A DNA stretch of 64,000 nucleotides from Trichoplax sp. H2. Taxonomy: Eukaryota > Placozoa > Uniplacotomia > Trichoplacea. A program made the position numbers and the translations under genes. The stretch lies in NCBI GenBank assembly GCA_003344405.1, contig NOWV01000029.1, forward strand, positions 248,001 through 312,000, given 5' to 3'. The notes under the pieces were generated by a model. That model saw nothing but the letters and a program-made list of their open reading frames with translations. It was not told where the DNA came from and did no database searches. Of this stretch, positions 35,263 to 52,370 are shown one piece after another; within the stretch, counting starts at the first letter, position 1, and every line of letters starts with the position of its first letter.

Positions 35263-37257
35263 GTCATCTAATTTATCACTCGCAAGATATATCCATTCAT
35301 TATCGTTGGATTATAGTCATGAAAGCGGTTCACATGAGATAATTGCTTATCTAAAATCAAATTTAACTGACTTAAAAATTGGATTCTACAGTATTATCAT
35401 CTGCATAACAATAACATTTTAATAGGTCGGTTTCTTACATTTGTGTATCTTTATAAAATTATAATGCTCCTATAATTTCCCTACTGCCATTTTATATTTT
35501 AAATCGATAATTTTGAGATAACTGCGATGGCCTAGCCATTTATTACTATATTGAGTTTAATTTTTAAGCATTAATATTATTGTTATAAACAGCAAAGACA
35601 ATGATAATCTGTGTAAATGCATGCGTACGTTTACCGTAATTCTAACTTATCAACGAAAAATTTTTCATGAAAATTTTAGCTGTTTTTTATTGCTACTCAC
35701 AATGATGTACTTTTGTGATTGATCGTTTTTCGTAATATTATTTTTTATTATAACATTTTAACTCTTAATATGAATTTTAAATGCAAATATCTATTCACGT
35801 TTGGTGATATGTTCACGATCTACTTTAAATTTTTTCGTACAGTTTGATATTAACTAACATATAACACTATCTATGTTTAAGAGATTGCTATAAATTGTAA
35901 ATATCAATTTTCAAAACGATGAGACTGGCACCATGTAGTTACATTATTTTGAAATGCCATTAAGGAGAGTATTATATCGGTATCACTTTTCTATCTAACC
36001 GTATGCCTTGCATATTTTTGGCAATTATGTATGTTAAAGGAATACCAAAATTGTTTTAAGATACTTGTTACCATTCCAATGCAATGCAGTAACTATTAAT
36101 TATAGGAAACTGTATTTAAGGCTTAATATTTATAAATTTGAAGTGAAAAGAATTAATTATAACATTTATTATTCGTTAAAAGTACTGTTCGTAGAATTTT
36201 TATGTCACAAGCCTAGTTTTTTTAACTGAATTCGGTTAGGCATATACATAGACTACTAGAAGGTAATCTTTTAGTAGCACATATGTCATATATGACTTAT
36301 GAGTATTATACTCGTAAAACTATACAGTTAGCAACATTCGAATTGCGTAGCATATATTTTATGATGCATTAATCTTCTATATAAGTGTTGATACGACAGC
36401 ACTGCAGCTACTGCTGTATGGTTTCTTCAAGTAATAAAATAGTTTCCATCACAGGTATATACCAAAGTTAGGGTGATATGTGAGTTTACATTTAGAATCA
36501 TATAGGTGAACTCCTTTGTTGTATTGTGTAGTATGGGGTACTTTATATAACAGTATCTGACTATTTTCTAGTTTACGATCATCGTTTACCAGGAAATATA
36601 TGTGGTATGGCATAAACATCAATACTAAGTTAAATAATAACTGTTGAAGGAAGCACAGTTAGAACAGATTGCATTTTCATTTCTGTATCATAAATAAATT
36701 ACAAAATCACAATTATCGCATAACATTTGCAAACTTTATTAACTGTAAACACGGACGAATACATAAGCTAATTCAGTACTACCTACGAATTTACAGTATA
36801 CTGCCATAGTAACATAGAACAGCAATTTCTCTGAATGTATTTGAAATTCTTTGATTAAAGGACTGGAAAATGCCTGAATCAAAGTTTCTTGAGCAAATCA
36901 AGTTCTTAAATCACTGATACCCTAGCAAGCAATATTATAAATTTACTGCAAAGACATTATGATTTAATAGCCGAGGATGAGATTAAAACTAGGTAGCTAA
37001 ATACATCAAGACACATAAAACGAAACTGCTGAGCTACTAAATTATAAAATCAAATACTTATCATAACTTATGTTGTAGGCCATTCACTAGCAAGATCAAC
37101 TATTAATGCAATCACTATCAAGATTAATTAAGCCAGACAAGAGTCAAACAATACACTAATGACTGAATCTCTCCTGTCTTTCATGATTTTTAGACGACTA
37201 AGAACATTGGTAGAGCAGGGATGATGATACTTAGACCTACTATAAATTTGTTTATTC
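35263..37257. other. FHOD 3' flank, no gene seen
   Basis: AT-rich sequence following the FHOD stop codon, probably the 3' UTR and spacer. No conserved frame was found on either strand before the satellite-like array begins. Confidence 0.5.
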
Positions 37258-38480
37258 ATATCTTGTCTTATATTGACATGGTATCGGTTAATAGGATAAA
37301 GTTATGATGATAAAATAGTATCTTATCATGTAAAGATAATGATAGCATATAAAGTCATCTACGATTACAAAAGGTTATGATTGACCCATCTTTCTATTTG
37401 TCTATCTATATCGACTATTGTATAATGATCATATAAGTATATTTCTTATTCACATATGATGATAACTGTAATGATGGCATATAGAGCTTCCCACGATTAG
37501 GATAGGTTACGATTGATGTATATTTTATTCGGTTATTTATGCTGAAGTTATACAATGACAATAAAAAATTACATAATCGTATTTCTTATCTAAATATGAT
37601 GACAACGATATCAAATTAAATTTTCTATGATATAACGATTTCTGATTGATCCATGTTTCTATTTATCTATCGACATTGAAGCTATATCATGATGATAAAA
37701 TAATTACACGAGTGCATTTCTTACCTACATATGATGATAATGACAGCATATACGTAGTATTTGTCTACAATTACAACAAATAATGATCGATCCATATTTC
37801 TATTCATTTATCTATATTAAAAGTATACCATAATCATTTTCTTGAAAGTATTTCTTATTGACATATGACAATAATTAATAATAGCATATAGAATTAATGT
37901 GATCGATCTATATTATCTTGTGTTCTTTTATCTATATTAAATGTACACTATAATTACATGGGTACATTTCTTATTTGCATGTGATGATAATGATAGCATA
38001 TAGAATTACATATGATCGATCTATATTTCTATTCTTTGATTTACAGTACATTAAATGTATACGATAGTTACATGGGTACATTTCTTATTTGCAAGTGATG
38101 ATAATTATGATAACATATAGAATAAAAACGATCGATCCATATTTCTGTTCCTTTATCTATATTAGAGGTATAGCATAATAACTATATAAACGCATTTCCT
38201 ATTCCCATATTATAATGATAGCATACAGAATTAATGTGATCGATTCATATTCTGTTCCTATATCTATTTTAAAGTTACAGCATAATAATTACTTGAATGT
38301 ATTTCTTATGTACATTGTACATATAACGATAGCGATAACATATAGAATTTTCTACATTATAACAAACAGGTTGCAATCGACCCCATTTCTATTTGTCTAT
38401 CTACAGTATATTAAAGTTATTGCATAATGATGATATAAGTCTATTTCTTAACCGCTATTTATGATAATGAAAGCATAAAA
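37258..38480. repeat. Degenerate satellite array, about 110-130 bp unit
   Basis: About ten diverged copies of a unit containing GATCGATCCATATTTCTATT, TATCTATATTAAA, a CATAATGAT segment, a CATTTCTTAT-TACATATGATGATAATGATAGCATATAGAA block, and a short spacer. Copies differ by many substitutions and indels. The last copy overlaps the 3' end of ARV1: its GATAATGAAAGCATAAAACG includes the final ARV1 codons and stop. Confidence 0.85.
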
Positions 38481-39223
38481 CGTTCAAAAGCGTCCAAAGG
38501 GATCACTCTTTCTAACAGGAAGCCTATGCAATTTTTTATAATCATAACACTCACTGTAATACAAATGGCCATAATATAGGAGGATTCAAGTAGAACCATA
38601 ATAGCTTCTGCATTGGAACATATAACCAATAACGATATCATGTAGAGGTAAACAGTGCTCAATTCTAGATCACTTCGCTCAGAAGTAGGAATTCTACCCC
38701 AAATGGCAGCACATAGAATAAATAATTTGCCAAAATTAGCTAGCAATAAACCACGAACAACAATCTTTCTATCACGCTGTTTGTATGTTGTTAAAGTAGG
38801 CAAGTAAACGACAATACGATACATGAGTTGGAAAGACAGTATAAAGAGTATGGTGGAAATGATAAAATAATAATAATAACGTAACTCTAGCTTGAAATAA
38901 TCATTTTGTCCACTGACAGAGAGATTGGTATTATAATGACGAGCATAAGCATCGGATAAGCAACCTATAGCAGTTAATCTCCAATGAAAATTAACTTGAC
39001 TATTAAATAACCAATGCCGGTAAGCAGCTGCTTTATGAAGTAGTAAATCAACAAATAGCGCCATAGCATCATATTCCACATATTTATCCACATCCTTTTT
39101 GCAATACTTGCAAATGGCTAATCTGGAGGCGCCATTGGAGAAAATTTTAAATAATTTTTCTATCGGGCAACCACACTCAACACAGATTAAACTTTGAGCA
39201 TCAAATGTCTTTTCTGAAGTCAT
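38459..39223 (-). CDS. ARV1: ARV1-like lipid transport protein
   Basis: Intronless, 254 aa, close to the roughly 270 aa of human ARV1. The N-terminus has the ARV1 homology domain: a zinc-ribbon-like C14-x2-C17 ... C38-x2-C41, with the intervening FSNGASRLAICKYC and following DKYVEYDAMALFVDLLLHK and AYRHWLFN, all hallmark segments. Several hydrophobic stretches follow (about residues 115-140, 155-178, 190-212, 220-240), consistent with a multispanning ER membrane protein. Family role: sterol distribution and GPI-anchor synthesis at the ER. Start ATG at 39223 on the minus strand. The last few residues (ERFMLSLS) and the stop lie in the edge of a satellite-like array, so the native C-terminus may have been replaced or extended. 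It is divergent from BLOC1S4, 606 bp away. Confidence 0.93.
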   Translation of the reverse strand: MTSEKTFDAQSLICVECGCPIEKLFKIFSNGASRLAICKYCKKDVDKYVEYDAMALFVDLLLHKAAAYRHWLFNSQVNFHWRLTAIGCLSDAYARHYNTNLSVSGQNDYFKLELRYYYYFIISTILFILSFQLMYRIVVYLPTLTTYKQRDRKIVVRGLLLANFGKLFILCAAIWGRIPTSERSDLELSTVYLYMISLLVICSNAEAIMVLLESSYIMAICITVSVMIIKNCIGFLLERVIPLDAFERFMLSLS

Positions 39224-39829
39224 TTTCCTTCTCCAATTTTTATTCTACTCTTCTATCGACTCCAATTCGTTTAATCCTAGGTCGTAAAAGCATTTCATTC
39301 AGCTCTTCTTCCTAGCTGCTTTCATTACGATCGCATAGCAAGATATTTCACGTACAAGGGTAGTTATCTACTGCTCGATAAAAGTCTATATCCAAATCTT
39401 CTGCTAATACTAGCTAAGATCTATCTTAAAGCGATCTATTCGAGCTTGAAAGCATGAAAAATAGTGAAGTAAATCCAATTTTAAGCAAGTCGTGAGCAGA
39501 AATGCTGCGCCATTTTGAAGCAGCAGCAGCAGCAGCCAGCTCGCTCCTGTTATCTGCAAGAAATCTTCATACTACTAGCTGGTCGTGCATTGACTTGAAG
39601 GAGATTATACGAGCGTGTAATCATGTACGGAGCATACAATAGCATGCAGCATTGCTCACCATAGAGTTTCTATCTAATCATTGCAGGTGGATAGAATTTA
39701 CTGTAAGACGTACTCAACTTAGCGTTATGGTATAGCCAATCGATTGCAGTACGGTATTATACAATATACTACAATACAGTATAAGAATATCGCCGTAAAC
39801 GTACAGTACTGCAGTATAGTCAAGAAGTC
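39224..39829. promoter_or_regulatory. Likely bidirectional promoter ARV1/BLOC1S4
   Basis: 606 bp between two divergent start codons. It contains a short CAG run (about 39522-39537) and TACAGTACTG words near 39800. No clear TATA box on either side. The compact head-to-head arrangement is the only support. Confidence 0.5.
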
Positions 39830-42714
39830 ATGGCGACGGCAGCTGATGGCAGCGATGATGTAGAGGAAATGGAATTATCCACCGAAGAAATGGCCAATAG
39901 ATTGTCCGAAGTCTATGCTACTTACCCAGTTGTTAACGTTGATGGCCAAGTAAGTTGTAGCTTGTGAATACCAGTTGAAAGATACAATTAGAATTAGCAT
40001 TAACCGAGTCGAGTGAGCGATATTTGAGGCAGATTGCAGCGCTAGTGCTAATCTTATTGGTTGTCCTTTGATAATAATTATTGCTATAATTATTGCTATA
40101 ATTGCCTTGGAATAACGCTAAAATAATCTTAATGCAAGACTATCGAGTTGCCCAGATCCACAGTATTGTAACAATCATCTTTCATGTATCCGGTATTAAG
40201 CTTATGATTGCTGATGCTCTGTATAAACAATTGAGTTTGAAAATCAAGTTGGAAGGTTGATCTTTAAGAGTCTTCCTAAATTATTTTAAATTTGGACACA
40301 AATTATCCCATAAAACTACGATAGCAAGGTATATTAGGTGGACTATCTCCAGCTAAGGTATAATGGTCATGGGATAAATGCTAAATAATCGTAATGAAAT
40401 ACTATCCAGTTGCCTACGTCTGCACTTATTGCAAGCATCATCAGAAATGTTGAAATATTGGCCTACTCAACTTGATTGCTATAATTATAATGGAAAAATT
40501 GAAGACAGCTAATTCTAAAATCGACACAGATTGTTCCATAGAACTATCACAGCAGAGTATATTTGGTAGCTTATTTTGCGTCAAGTTATGATAGTTATGG
40601 GATGATGCTAAAGAACCTTAGTGGGATCTATCCAGTCGCCTAAGCTTGAGCTTATTACAAGAATCATCATCAGAAATGTTGCCATTTTGACCTAATCAAC
40701 TTTACTGCTATGTTAGGGGGTTTAGAACTACTGATTCTAAAATCGACACAGATTCATAGAACTACGATAGTAGAGTATATTAGGTAAACTATCTTAGGCT
40801 AAATCATAATTGTCATTACGGTATTTGTTATACAGCTAATAACACTTATATACGAACTTACACAGATTGTGAGATGCCTCTACCACGGAATATGCTAAGT
40901 AGCTTTACCTTGAGTTAAGTCATGATGGTCATGGAATAACGCTAGATAACCCTAATGGAATACTATCAAATTGCCCAGGCCCACATTTATTATAAGAATC
41001 ACCAGAAATGGTACTCAATTTTGTTGCAAAGTTAATGATTACTGAAATTCACAGATTCTCAATTCTCCACATTCATAACAGCAGTTACGATCGATGTAGA
41101 TATTTAAAATTATTTAGAATGCTTAAAGGTTCTCAAATTAAAGAAGTTCAAGCTATTTATATCGTGCATCAGCAGTCACAAGCTTTATAATAAATACAGT
41201 AAAAATGGCTTCTGTAATACAGTAGGTTAAATTATCTTGGGCTAAAGTCACTCCTTTATATCTAATTAAAACATACGTCTATCTCCTACTTTTAGCAACT
41301 TTAATTGCCTTGAATCGAGTCATTGTATATGCCATTTTCATCGCATTATAGATTAAGAAATTGGAAGGCAATGTTGAATCGATGTTGCTAAGATTAGATG
41401 AATTTAGTAGCCTACTAGATCAGGTAAAGATTCCTAAGAATTGAATTCAACTGCATTTGAAAATGCTTGCTCCTAAATTAAAATCAAACTGTTGACCCCT
41501 TATTCAGCTGCGCTTTCGTTTGTTTGTATTTACTGTAGGTGCGGCAAGAATCTGAAAGTGTAACGGAAGGATATCTACCCGAATTGCAGAGTAAATGTAT
41601 GGAAATGAATAAAGTTTTTGAAAAGGTTGAAAAACTTGAGGTATATTTTAGCTAGTGTTAGCAATATATCATAAATTTTTATAGGATGAAAAATACCCAT
41701 TTAGAACGATACTATAACTGTCTCAATTAAGCTTTTCGATCTTTATTGGCCTCAAAAGTCTTCAATCGCATACAATGACATAACTATCTATTTACTATTT
41801 CTAGTAAAATCTTTACGTATCAAATTTTGTACTGTCGACCTCTCCACTAAGATATATGCGTATATAGAATGAAAACTTATGCTAAGCTTTCCTATAATAC
41901 AGGATTAATAATGTGACTCCTATAAAAATATACCACCGACTAAAACTTGGATAGATCCACATAGATTAGACGTTGCGACAATAACTTTTGCTAATAACTA
42001 ATGATTAAACTTTATAATTATATACTACAATATAAGAACTTGTGTATCTCTTTCAGGCATTCGTAAGTATTGTCAGGAGCAATGTTGATGCTATTGAAGA
42101 ACGTGTAGAATTAGCAGAAAAGGAGCTTGATACTAATACTTTTAAGAAAGCTCTAAGTTCGCTGCCACTTTCTGGATTGTTTTCTGTACGTATTGCCCCA
42201 TAATTAATAATCGGTTAATGTAAAACCTTTCTTACATTTGAAACTTATCGATATTTTATGTGCCTAGAGTTATATGTACTTTGATCAGGGCTGCATAAAA
42301 TAGCAATTGTTTACTATACACGAACACAAGTAGAGAATAGATGATACTTAGATACTCTCACCACACTACATTTTTACTGTATACATTTATGCTGTTTTTT
42401 GCTTAATCATATAATTTAGTCATGCCATTAGAGCTTATTGCGTCATATCATAGAAACTTTTAAAAAACAATACTTAGAAGTCGTAATCTATTCTTAGTTA
42501 AATTGCATTCCATTCTATTGACTTAGCTATCCAATTTAAAATTTTCCATCGCCATAAATATAAACTAAATAATATTCACCGTATATATTTATAATACTCT
42601 TAGCGGAAAAAATCTTCGCAACAACCCAACCAGAAAATGCCCACTAAAAATTGGCAACCTCCAGAATTATTTAAGACAGCCGATTATTTTCAAAGTAGCC
42701 AAACTGACCAGTAA
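39830..42714 (+). CDS. BLOC1S4: BLOC-1 subunit 4 (cappuccino)
   Basis: Five exons: 39830-39949, 41352-41423, 41539-41640, 42057-42185, 42604-42714, all phase 0; 177 aa (human about 217). The N-terminus is acidic (DGSDDVEEMELSTEEMA). The middle is a long coiled coil: IKKLEGNVESMLLRLDEFSSLLDQ, then a segment ending VFEKVEKLEAFVSIVRSNV, then AIEERVELAEKELDT; the LEAFVxxVRxxVxxxEERVxxAExEL pattern is characteristic of this subunit. The end, PPELFKTADYF, matches the conserved C-terminal motif of the family. Role: subunit of the BLOC-1 complex needed for lysosome-related organelle biogenesis and endosomal sorting. Intron 1 (1.4 kb) carries a degenerate tandem array. Confidence 0.9.
40100..41250. 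repeat. Degenerate tandem array in BLOC1S4 intron 1
   Basis: Three to four diverged copies with a period of about 225 bp. Anchors: ACACA-ATT-TCCCATA-AACTA (about 40289, 40520, 40740), GGGAT-AATGCTAAA-AA-CCTTA, ACTATCCAGTTGCC, and CATCAGAAATG. It is unlike the other arrays in the window. Confidence 0.75.
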
Positions 42715-43329
42715 CCTGGAAAATACTCAACCAATTGACTCTATAGAGCCAAGCTTAACGAATAAATCCATTTCCAAGGAGGCAAAGTTTTTCGGAAAAT
42801 ATTGATATCAATCTAATAATTTACTTTTTCCCTGATAACTTACAGCTTGTGAAATAAATTATATTAATTGTACTATTAGGATAAATAATTAGTGATTGTA
42901 CAGGGTATTTTGAAAAAATTTGACTTTATTTAACTCGCGTTAATACATTTTTACATTATCTATACGATAAACTTTCATAAATTATTGAAAACCTGAAAAA
43001 CAAGTATGACTTATGGTCGTATTAAAAAGAAATAAACGATATCTTTTAAACGAGTACTATGATTTCACAGAATTTGTATCATTGATGAAAGTATCTATGT
43101 ATTTATCTACTGTGCTACAATACAAGTTATTAAATAATTACAAGTGTTGCCTGTCATAGTTTATAAATAAACTGCCTACCTATCTTTGCAGTAGCTTTAA
43201 GTAGATATTGCATTTTCAACTTAACACACTGTCACTTAAGATGTAATAATGTATTTTTTATGTCCACTTACAGTACAGCGATGTTTTAAATTAACCCAGT
43301 TACGCCTATTTTGAAATTTATTGACTTAT

Positions 43330-44950
43330 TAAATCACGCAAATACGTGATGTACGTGTTTAGTAGTTCATGATATAGACGACGTATTGAGAGCTCACGGT
43401 GCCTGTGATACATTTATAGCTCATTTAAGTAGCATTTGCAAACTCTACATAAAGCCAACCTGTAAATACGCAGCCTATGATACATCTAGTAGTACTGGTA
43501 GGTCATAGCATACAGTGCATGATGTCTTTAGCAATTTTATAATATACATACAATATATTTAGAGCTGCTACTGATATCCAGACTTCATATTGTACTCGGT
43601 GCATTTAGTAGAATCCAATTATCATAGTAAATAGGCACTTTAGTACACGGTATAAAGTTACTGAGCCTCTGACAGGTCTATCAAATGGTAATACTATCTG
43701 TTAAATGAGCACATTATCGTAAACCGTCAGCAAAGCGACGGGAGTTTGTACTTGTAATACTAATTTTAAAACAGCACTCGGCCTGTAAACCCGGATAAAG
43801 TACATGATAGGCATTATTAAGAAATAGAGGCTACAATCCTATTATGATGAGCTAGACCCGTTATTGTATTGCACTGGTAGTATTTGTAATATGTATATCC
43901 AGTTACTAGTGTTATACAATTAATATATGATGCATTTAACAGTTCCTGATGTAGAAGATATACACTTGTACAGTATTTACTCAATACTATTTACAACTCC
44001 CAATAAATACGTATACGATCTATTTAGACCTCATGACGCACGTAGTGAACTTAGCAATCATAAGTTAACATTTGCAAACTGCTGTGTAGTGCTAACGATG
44101 AAATACGTAGTCAATGATATTTACAGTATGATACCTCTACTACCTTGGATCATCACACGGATATACTGTCCAACATATGGTGTATTTAGCAATCTGTGAT
44201 GTTGATGATAGATTGAGCAGATAGAGAAAAAGAGCGAATAAAGAGTGCAACTTGTAATGCTTAAAACTGTGTGAAGTTATATTGGACTACAGTAGTAATT
44301 AGATTATTAGCGCTTACGATGTACAGTACATGTACATGAGTCAACATCTGCGAACTGCTGCATGCAGTAGTACCAGATACCACTAGATACTATATATAGT
44401 ATCTACAGACTAACTACAGTATATGGCTGTATGCTGTAGTATCTAGAGGTTCATGATAGTATCAACGTGTAGATATACATAGTCAATGATATTTCTAGTA
44501 GGTCATAGCAAACTGTATTATAATTATGCTTAGCAGTTGGTGTACACACGTAGCGAAGTAAAGAATGTGGCAGCCCACAAATGGACATCTGTAAACTATT
44601 ACCAGTAACTACGGAGTCCATGATACGATGATAGATTCGTCTATCTAGTATGACATATTTAGCAGTTGATGAAATATATGTAGAGCTGATGGTGTATACG
44701 ATGATGCATTCAGTAGTCTACGAGTTGTTACTATCAACATTAGCAAACTACCAGATGGTGCCAACGGGCGTTGAAACCCCTTGACTGCTAAATATATCGA
44801 TGGTGTTTACTTCTTTCAGAATGGATGATTACATGACGTATTTAATAGTCCATGATGTATTTAATGACTTTGAAAGCTTTTAATTATACTGTAGTCGTTC
44901 ATTTTAGAGCTATTCAATAGTCCGATGAGGATTATTGACCGATTTAGACG
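43330..44950. repeat. Highly diverged repeat field
   Basis: Recurrent fragments such as ATTTAGCAGT, CATGATGTATTTA, AGTCAATGATATTT, and CAT-TGCAAACTGCTG recur dozens of times without a clean period. It looks like an old minisatellite decayed by indels. Confidence 0.6.
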
Positions 44951-45279
44951 CTGGAAAGCGCCACTAGAGAGCTCCAACTGCTAGCCCACACATGGAAAGC
45001 AAACGTGTCAAATGGACTGTTCTGATCGCAGTACTACGCATGTGCGATGCGTTTTTGTTTATATAAGGTGGGTATGTCCCTAGGCAGCCACTTAAAAGCC
45101 ATCAGCTACACAAGTACCCAAACATGGCTTCTATTGATAGTAAATTAACCACGAATACGGATTTTGTATGATAAACTATAGGCTCAATCCGTCAAGCGTA
45201 TGATTCATCGTCGTCTACGCTATACAAAAGTCTATTTTATCAAGTAGCGTTTAAGTAGTAAAAGTCGAAAGCATCACGT

Positions 45280-46520
45280 TATCCCATCATCAATATATAT
45301 TTAATCGATATAGTAAATAGAAAGAATAAAATTCATCGAAAAGCCCACGGGAGAACTTAGCTAGTCTTACAGCCATTGATCGACTGGCAAATTTCATCGA
45401 CTAGTAGCAAGACGGAAAATACTTGGCCTAACATTACCCCTCAAGCCTGAAATTAAACCATTATTAGAGCAAGGTAATCGATTATCATGATGTAAAATTG
45501 CGGTTAAAATGGAGAATGTAAAACTAATTTTCATCGCTCGGTTTCATGCTTAATCATCGTCAAGGAGACTGTTGTACAATTAGAGTAAATTGATTACACG
45601 TTCCATCTCATCTTGGAGAGCATCACTATCGTGTCGATATGATCATCAACAATCTTTGCAAGCAAGGCTTACGTACTTTACATTGTTTATGATGATATGT
45701 TGTGAAAATGAATTAAACGTGCACCATGGTTCTTCATTCGCGCATAATAGAATCTTCTCTTTACCCTATCCGGGAATCGAATTCTACATGGTTATTGGTT
45801 TGCAATAGGGCCTATTCAATAGAAATCACAACTAGATATAGTATAATGATTGCTAGTAATCGCTATATTTCTTATACGACATCTTCTAAAAGCGAAATTT
45901 ATGGGTGATAAAAATGATCATTCGGCCTTGCTTTAGCAACCATTCTGTCCACCCATTAGCAACTGCCCTCTTTAATAACGAAACAATAATGGAGTCATCA
46001 AGTGTGGTAGAGTAAAAGGCATACATTACTCGAAATGGACTACGTAGAAATTTCGAGTAGTCCTTCGTAAAGCTTTTATTGTATCTACTCTCTAGATAGG
46101 ATAAAATTAGATCTGATGTACGGTAGATCAGAAATCATCGTCCACGCTTCGATGCTAGCCAATGATTCCCATCATACTGTTCGATCCATCAACAACTCCT
46201 ATCGTATAGTAAAATGTATAGACAACAATGGAGTTATTAAGCGGGGCATAGCACAGCTTTGATGGTGTAGACGATCAAAATGGTGTAAAATGAGATATTT
46301 AATAGAATAGAAATTGTCGTTAATATCGCTATCCTAAACAACATATCGTATTATTCCCATCAGTTAAGAATTGCCTTCTTTCACAAATTGAAACGCTACA
46401 CTTGATCCTGCAACTTTCTCAATTTCGAAAGAGCTATCACGCCATACAGATCGATTTCAACTAGCATAAAATGAGTTATAATATAGAATAAAAAGTATCT
46501 TTGAATAGCTCTATCCAATA
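45280..46520. repeat. Degenerate long-period repeat
   Basis: Paired fragments such as CAACAATGGAGTTATTAAG (46213) and ACAATAATGGAGTCATCAAG (45986), and AAAATGAG-TAT-TAATAGAATA-AA followed by TAGCTCTATCC (about 46286 and 46468), show a period near 180-230 bp. Divergence is high. Confidence 0.5.
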
Positions 46521-47506
46521 CTTTACTAGTACTGTAATATCATGAATAATGACTAAAAGCACACTTATGTTGCTATAGTAAGATCTACTTTCAACACGAG
46601 TTGTTTAAATATCACTCTTCAGCCAAACTGAAAAAGACGTAGCCATAAGTAATATTGACCAGTTTTCTGCTAATTGAACCATACCATCTTTCTCTTCACC
46701 TTGTATCGTCAATTTTATAACCTCACGGCTGTATTTTACTCTTATTGCAACACTTTTATTTTGTTAATGATGCTGTACTGTAAATAATTCAAAAAGAGAT
46801 CGAACAGTCTACGGCTGCAGACAATTTTCAGTTGTTGCACTAGTAATTTGTCAAATAATATCCATTCCAATTCCATACCATAATTTGTACGAGTTGAATA
46901 AACCAATAAATCTAATGGTAATCAATTTTAAATAAATCTAATTATGCTAGCAGATGTTGAAACATTTTACTAAAGCATTGACTCCAATATCCTGTTATTA
47001 AAACAATTTATATTCATTTTCCCATCATGTCTACGGTAGACGGTCTAGCACGCAACGAAATGTTTTTACAACGTAATCTCTTCGATTTTTTTATCTTCAT
47101 GCGCTAGCTTACTGTAGTTTCGTTTAGGAAAGTCCACTTTTTACTACAACTAATTTAAAGTCATGGATATTCATTACTTCCTGACCATCTTACAGTACTG
47201 GATATGATCATTTTATCTCATAATTCTATGATATAATAATTTTAAACGCTGATAAAGATAAAATATTGCATGTCAAGTTTTATTTGCTTCTCTATTCAAC
47301 CTCGTACTACCAACTAATCGTTAAGCTAAAGTGTTGAATACAATTCTTTGCAAATGGTCTATTCGTTCCTTATACTCATTCGTTGTAAATCATGGATAAG
47401 AAATCTATGTCAATTATTTTACTTCTGGTAGATTATCGTAATAACACATTGTTTCTATTTCCATAGGATTCGTTATAGCCTTAAGATATAGGAAAGATCA
47501 ATCAGT

Positions 47507-50744
<3,238 letters not shown>

Positions 50745-52370
50745 TAATCTCAATTATTTTTAATGCGTAACAGATGATGTTCTTGGCTTAAAATGATTTT
50801 ACGTTGATGGTGGCAGTTAATCCTACTATTATTAGAAAGTTACCTTTATTGTAAATGTGGTTATGTATGGAAGCATGCACTATTGTTTTTAGCTCTTACT
50901 CCAATTTGTCGAACAATAAGCCTTTAATCGTGTATAATTGACTGCTAATGCCGTCTAAAAATACGTTAGAAATCTTTTATTGTATATCTTTTTATATTGT
51001 TGCTAATTTTATTTGTGAACTATATTATATTTTAAACTAACAAACAGTCGAATTTCTGTTTGTATATTAATCGAGAAGATAATATTTATGTTCTATCTTA
51101 CCTGTTTCTCCTATTAACTCACTAAAATATTATTGTTGTATTAAAGATTCGTTAACTAAATTTTATGTTCTATTAGCTCAAATTCTTGTAACGATACTTC
51201 ATCGAGCTCCTTACACTCCGTTTACATAGAATTATCAAGCCTACAAACCGTTTGATCTTTTAGCATTGAATCGATTCAAGCCGTTGTTAACTTAATATCT
51301 AATGTACAGCGTATAATGGCATGCTACTCAATCACGATTAGCTCTTTTAATATGAAATCGATTCAAGCTGTCGTTAAATCAATATCTACTGCATAGTATA
51401 TAATGGTATTCTGCTCAATCACTATATCAGTTTGTCTCACAATCTTTAAGGCTAGATAGGATTGATCCATCCCGTGATATTATAGAATGTACTACATTCG
51501 GCAGAATACATAACAATTGTCGTAACCTACATATTATATAAATAAGTATCGTTATCTATCAGGCAAGGTCCTTCACAACTATAAGGTCATATCTTTGATT
51601 ATAATTACTATCCTTGCAATATAGTTCATAAAAAGCTTAAATTTTTATTGCAAGTGTCATTCACAAACCATCGTAAATGCTATTAAAAGAGTCGAAATTA
51701 CAACATTATCCATTCAGGAAACATCGTGCATCAAGCCTAATAAGTACTAAAGTGCCAAGAAAATCATAAAATAACATATATTATTGCTATTGCGATGAAG
51801 TAGGTACGCGTACTTATCGCATCTTAGTATTTGGCTGAAACCGATACTAAATGTGATAATTTGTTGATGTCGACTACACCAAAATGTATTTAACATTAAT
51901 GTACTAATATTTGCAATCACTTAACAATCCTGTACGAACAGAGTATGAGTATGTGAGTGGTTCGAGCCAAGATATATAGCAAAAATATTAAAATTCGGTG
52001 AATTACAAATATAAGACAATAGCAGTCTTCATTTTAAATCTGCAAAGCCACTTTCTAAATTTGGAATACTATGCAAGTAAAATTTTGTATTGTTTCCTAT
52101 ACAATTCTTAGACTTAAAATAACCAAAACTATTAAAGGATGAGTGTGTGATATGCCCATATTCATATTACGTATAGACTTCTGAAGAAAACAATCACAAA
52201 AAATGAGTTATTTCAGAATTTTTTCTTGTGCGGTAGTTGCCGGATATGTATAACTACATATCACGCGACGACCAGTACGTAAAGAGAAAATAAACCGAAC
52301 TTCTTACAATCTTCATCAACAAATACATTTAAAATATAGTTAATTAATCAAATAAGAATATGATAACAAA
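50745..52370. other. Convergent TDH/MVD spacer
   Basis: Contains both 3' flanks and a two-copy tandem repeat at 51256-51430. No exon was recognised. Confidence 0.5.
51256..51430. repeat. Two-copy tandem repeat, about 87 bp unit
   Basis: Copies 51256-51341 and 51342-51430. Shared anchors are TCTTTTA, GAATCGATTCAAGC, AATATCTA, GTATAATGG and CTCAATCAC. Confidence 0.85.

Larger units (their letters stand above)
42715..47506. other. 4.8 kb spacer made largely of degenerate repeats
   Basis: The left edge is the BLOC1S4 3' flank. About 43330-44950 and 45280-46520 hold diverged repeats described separately. A TATA-like core with a possible short first exon lies at about 45057-45167. No recognisable protein-coding homology was found. 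Confidence 0.55.

Noticed and set aside
43927-44199. Open frame of 90 codons in the repeat field
   Set aside because: It runs through decayed repeat units and has no homologue that I recognise.
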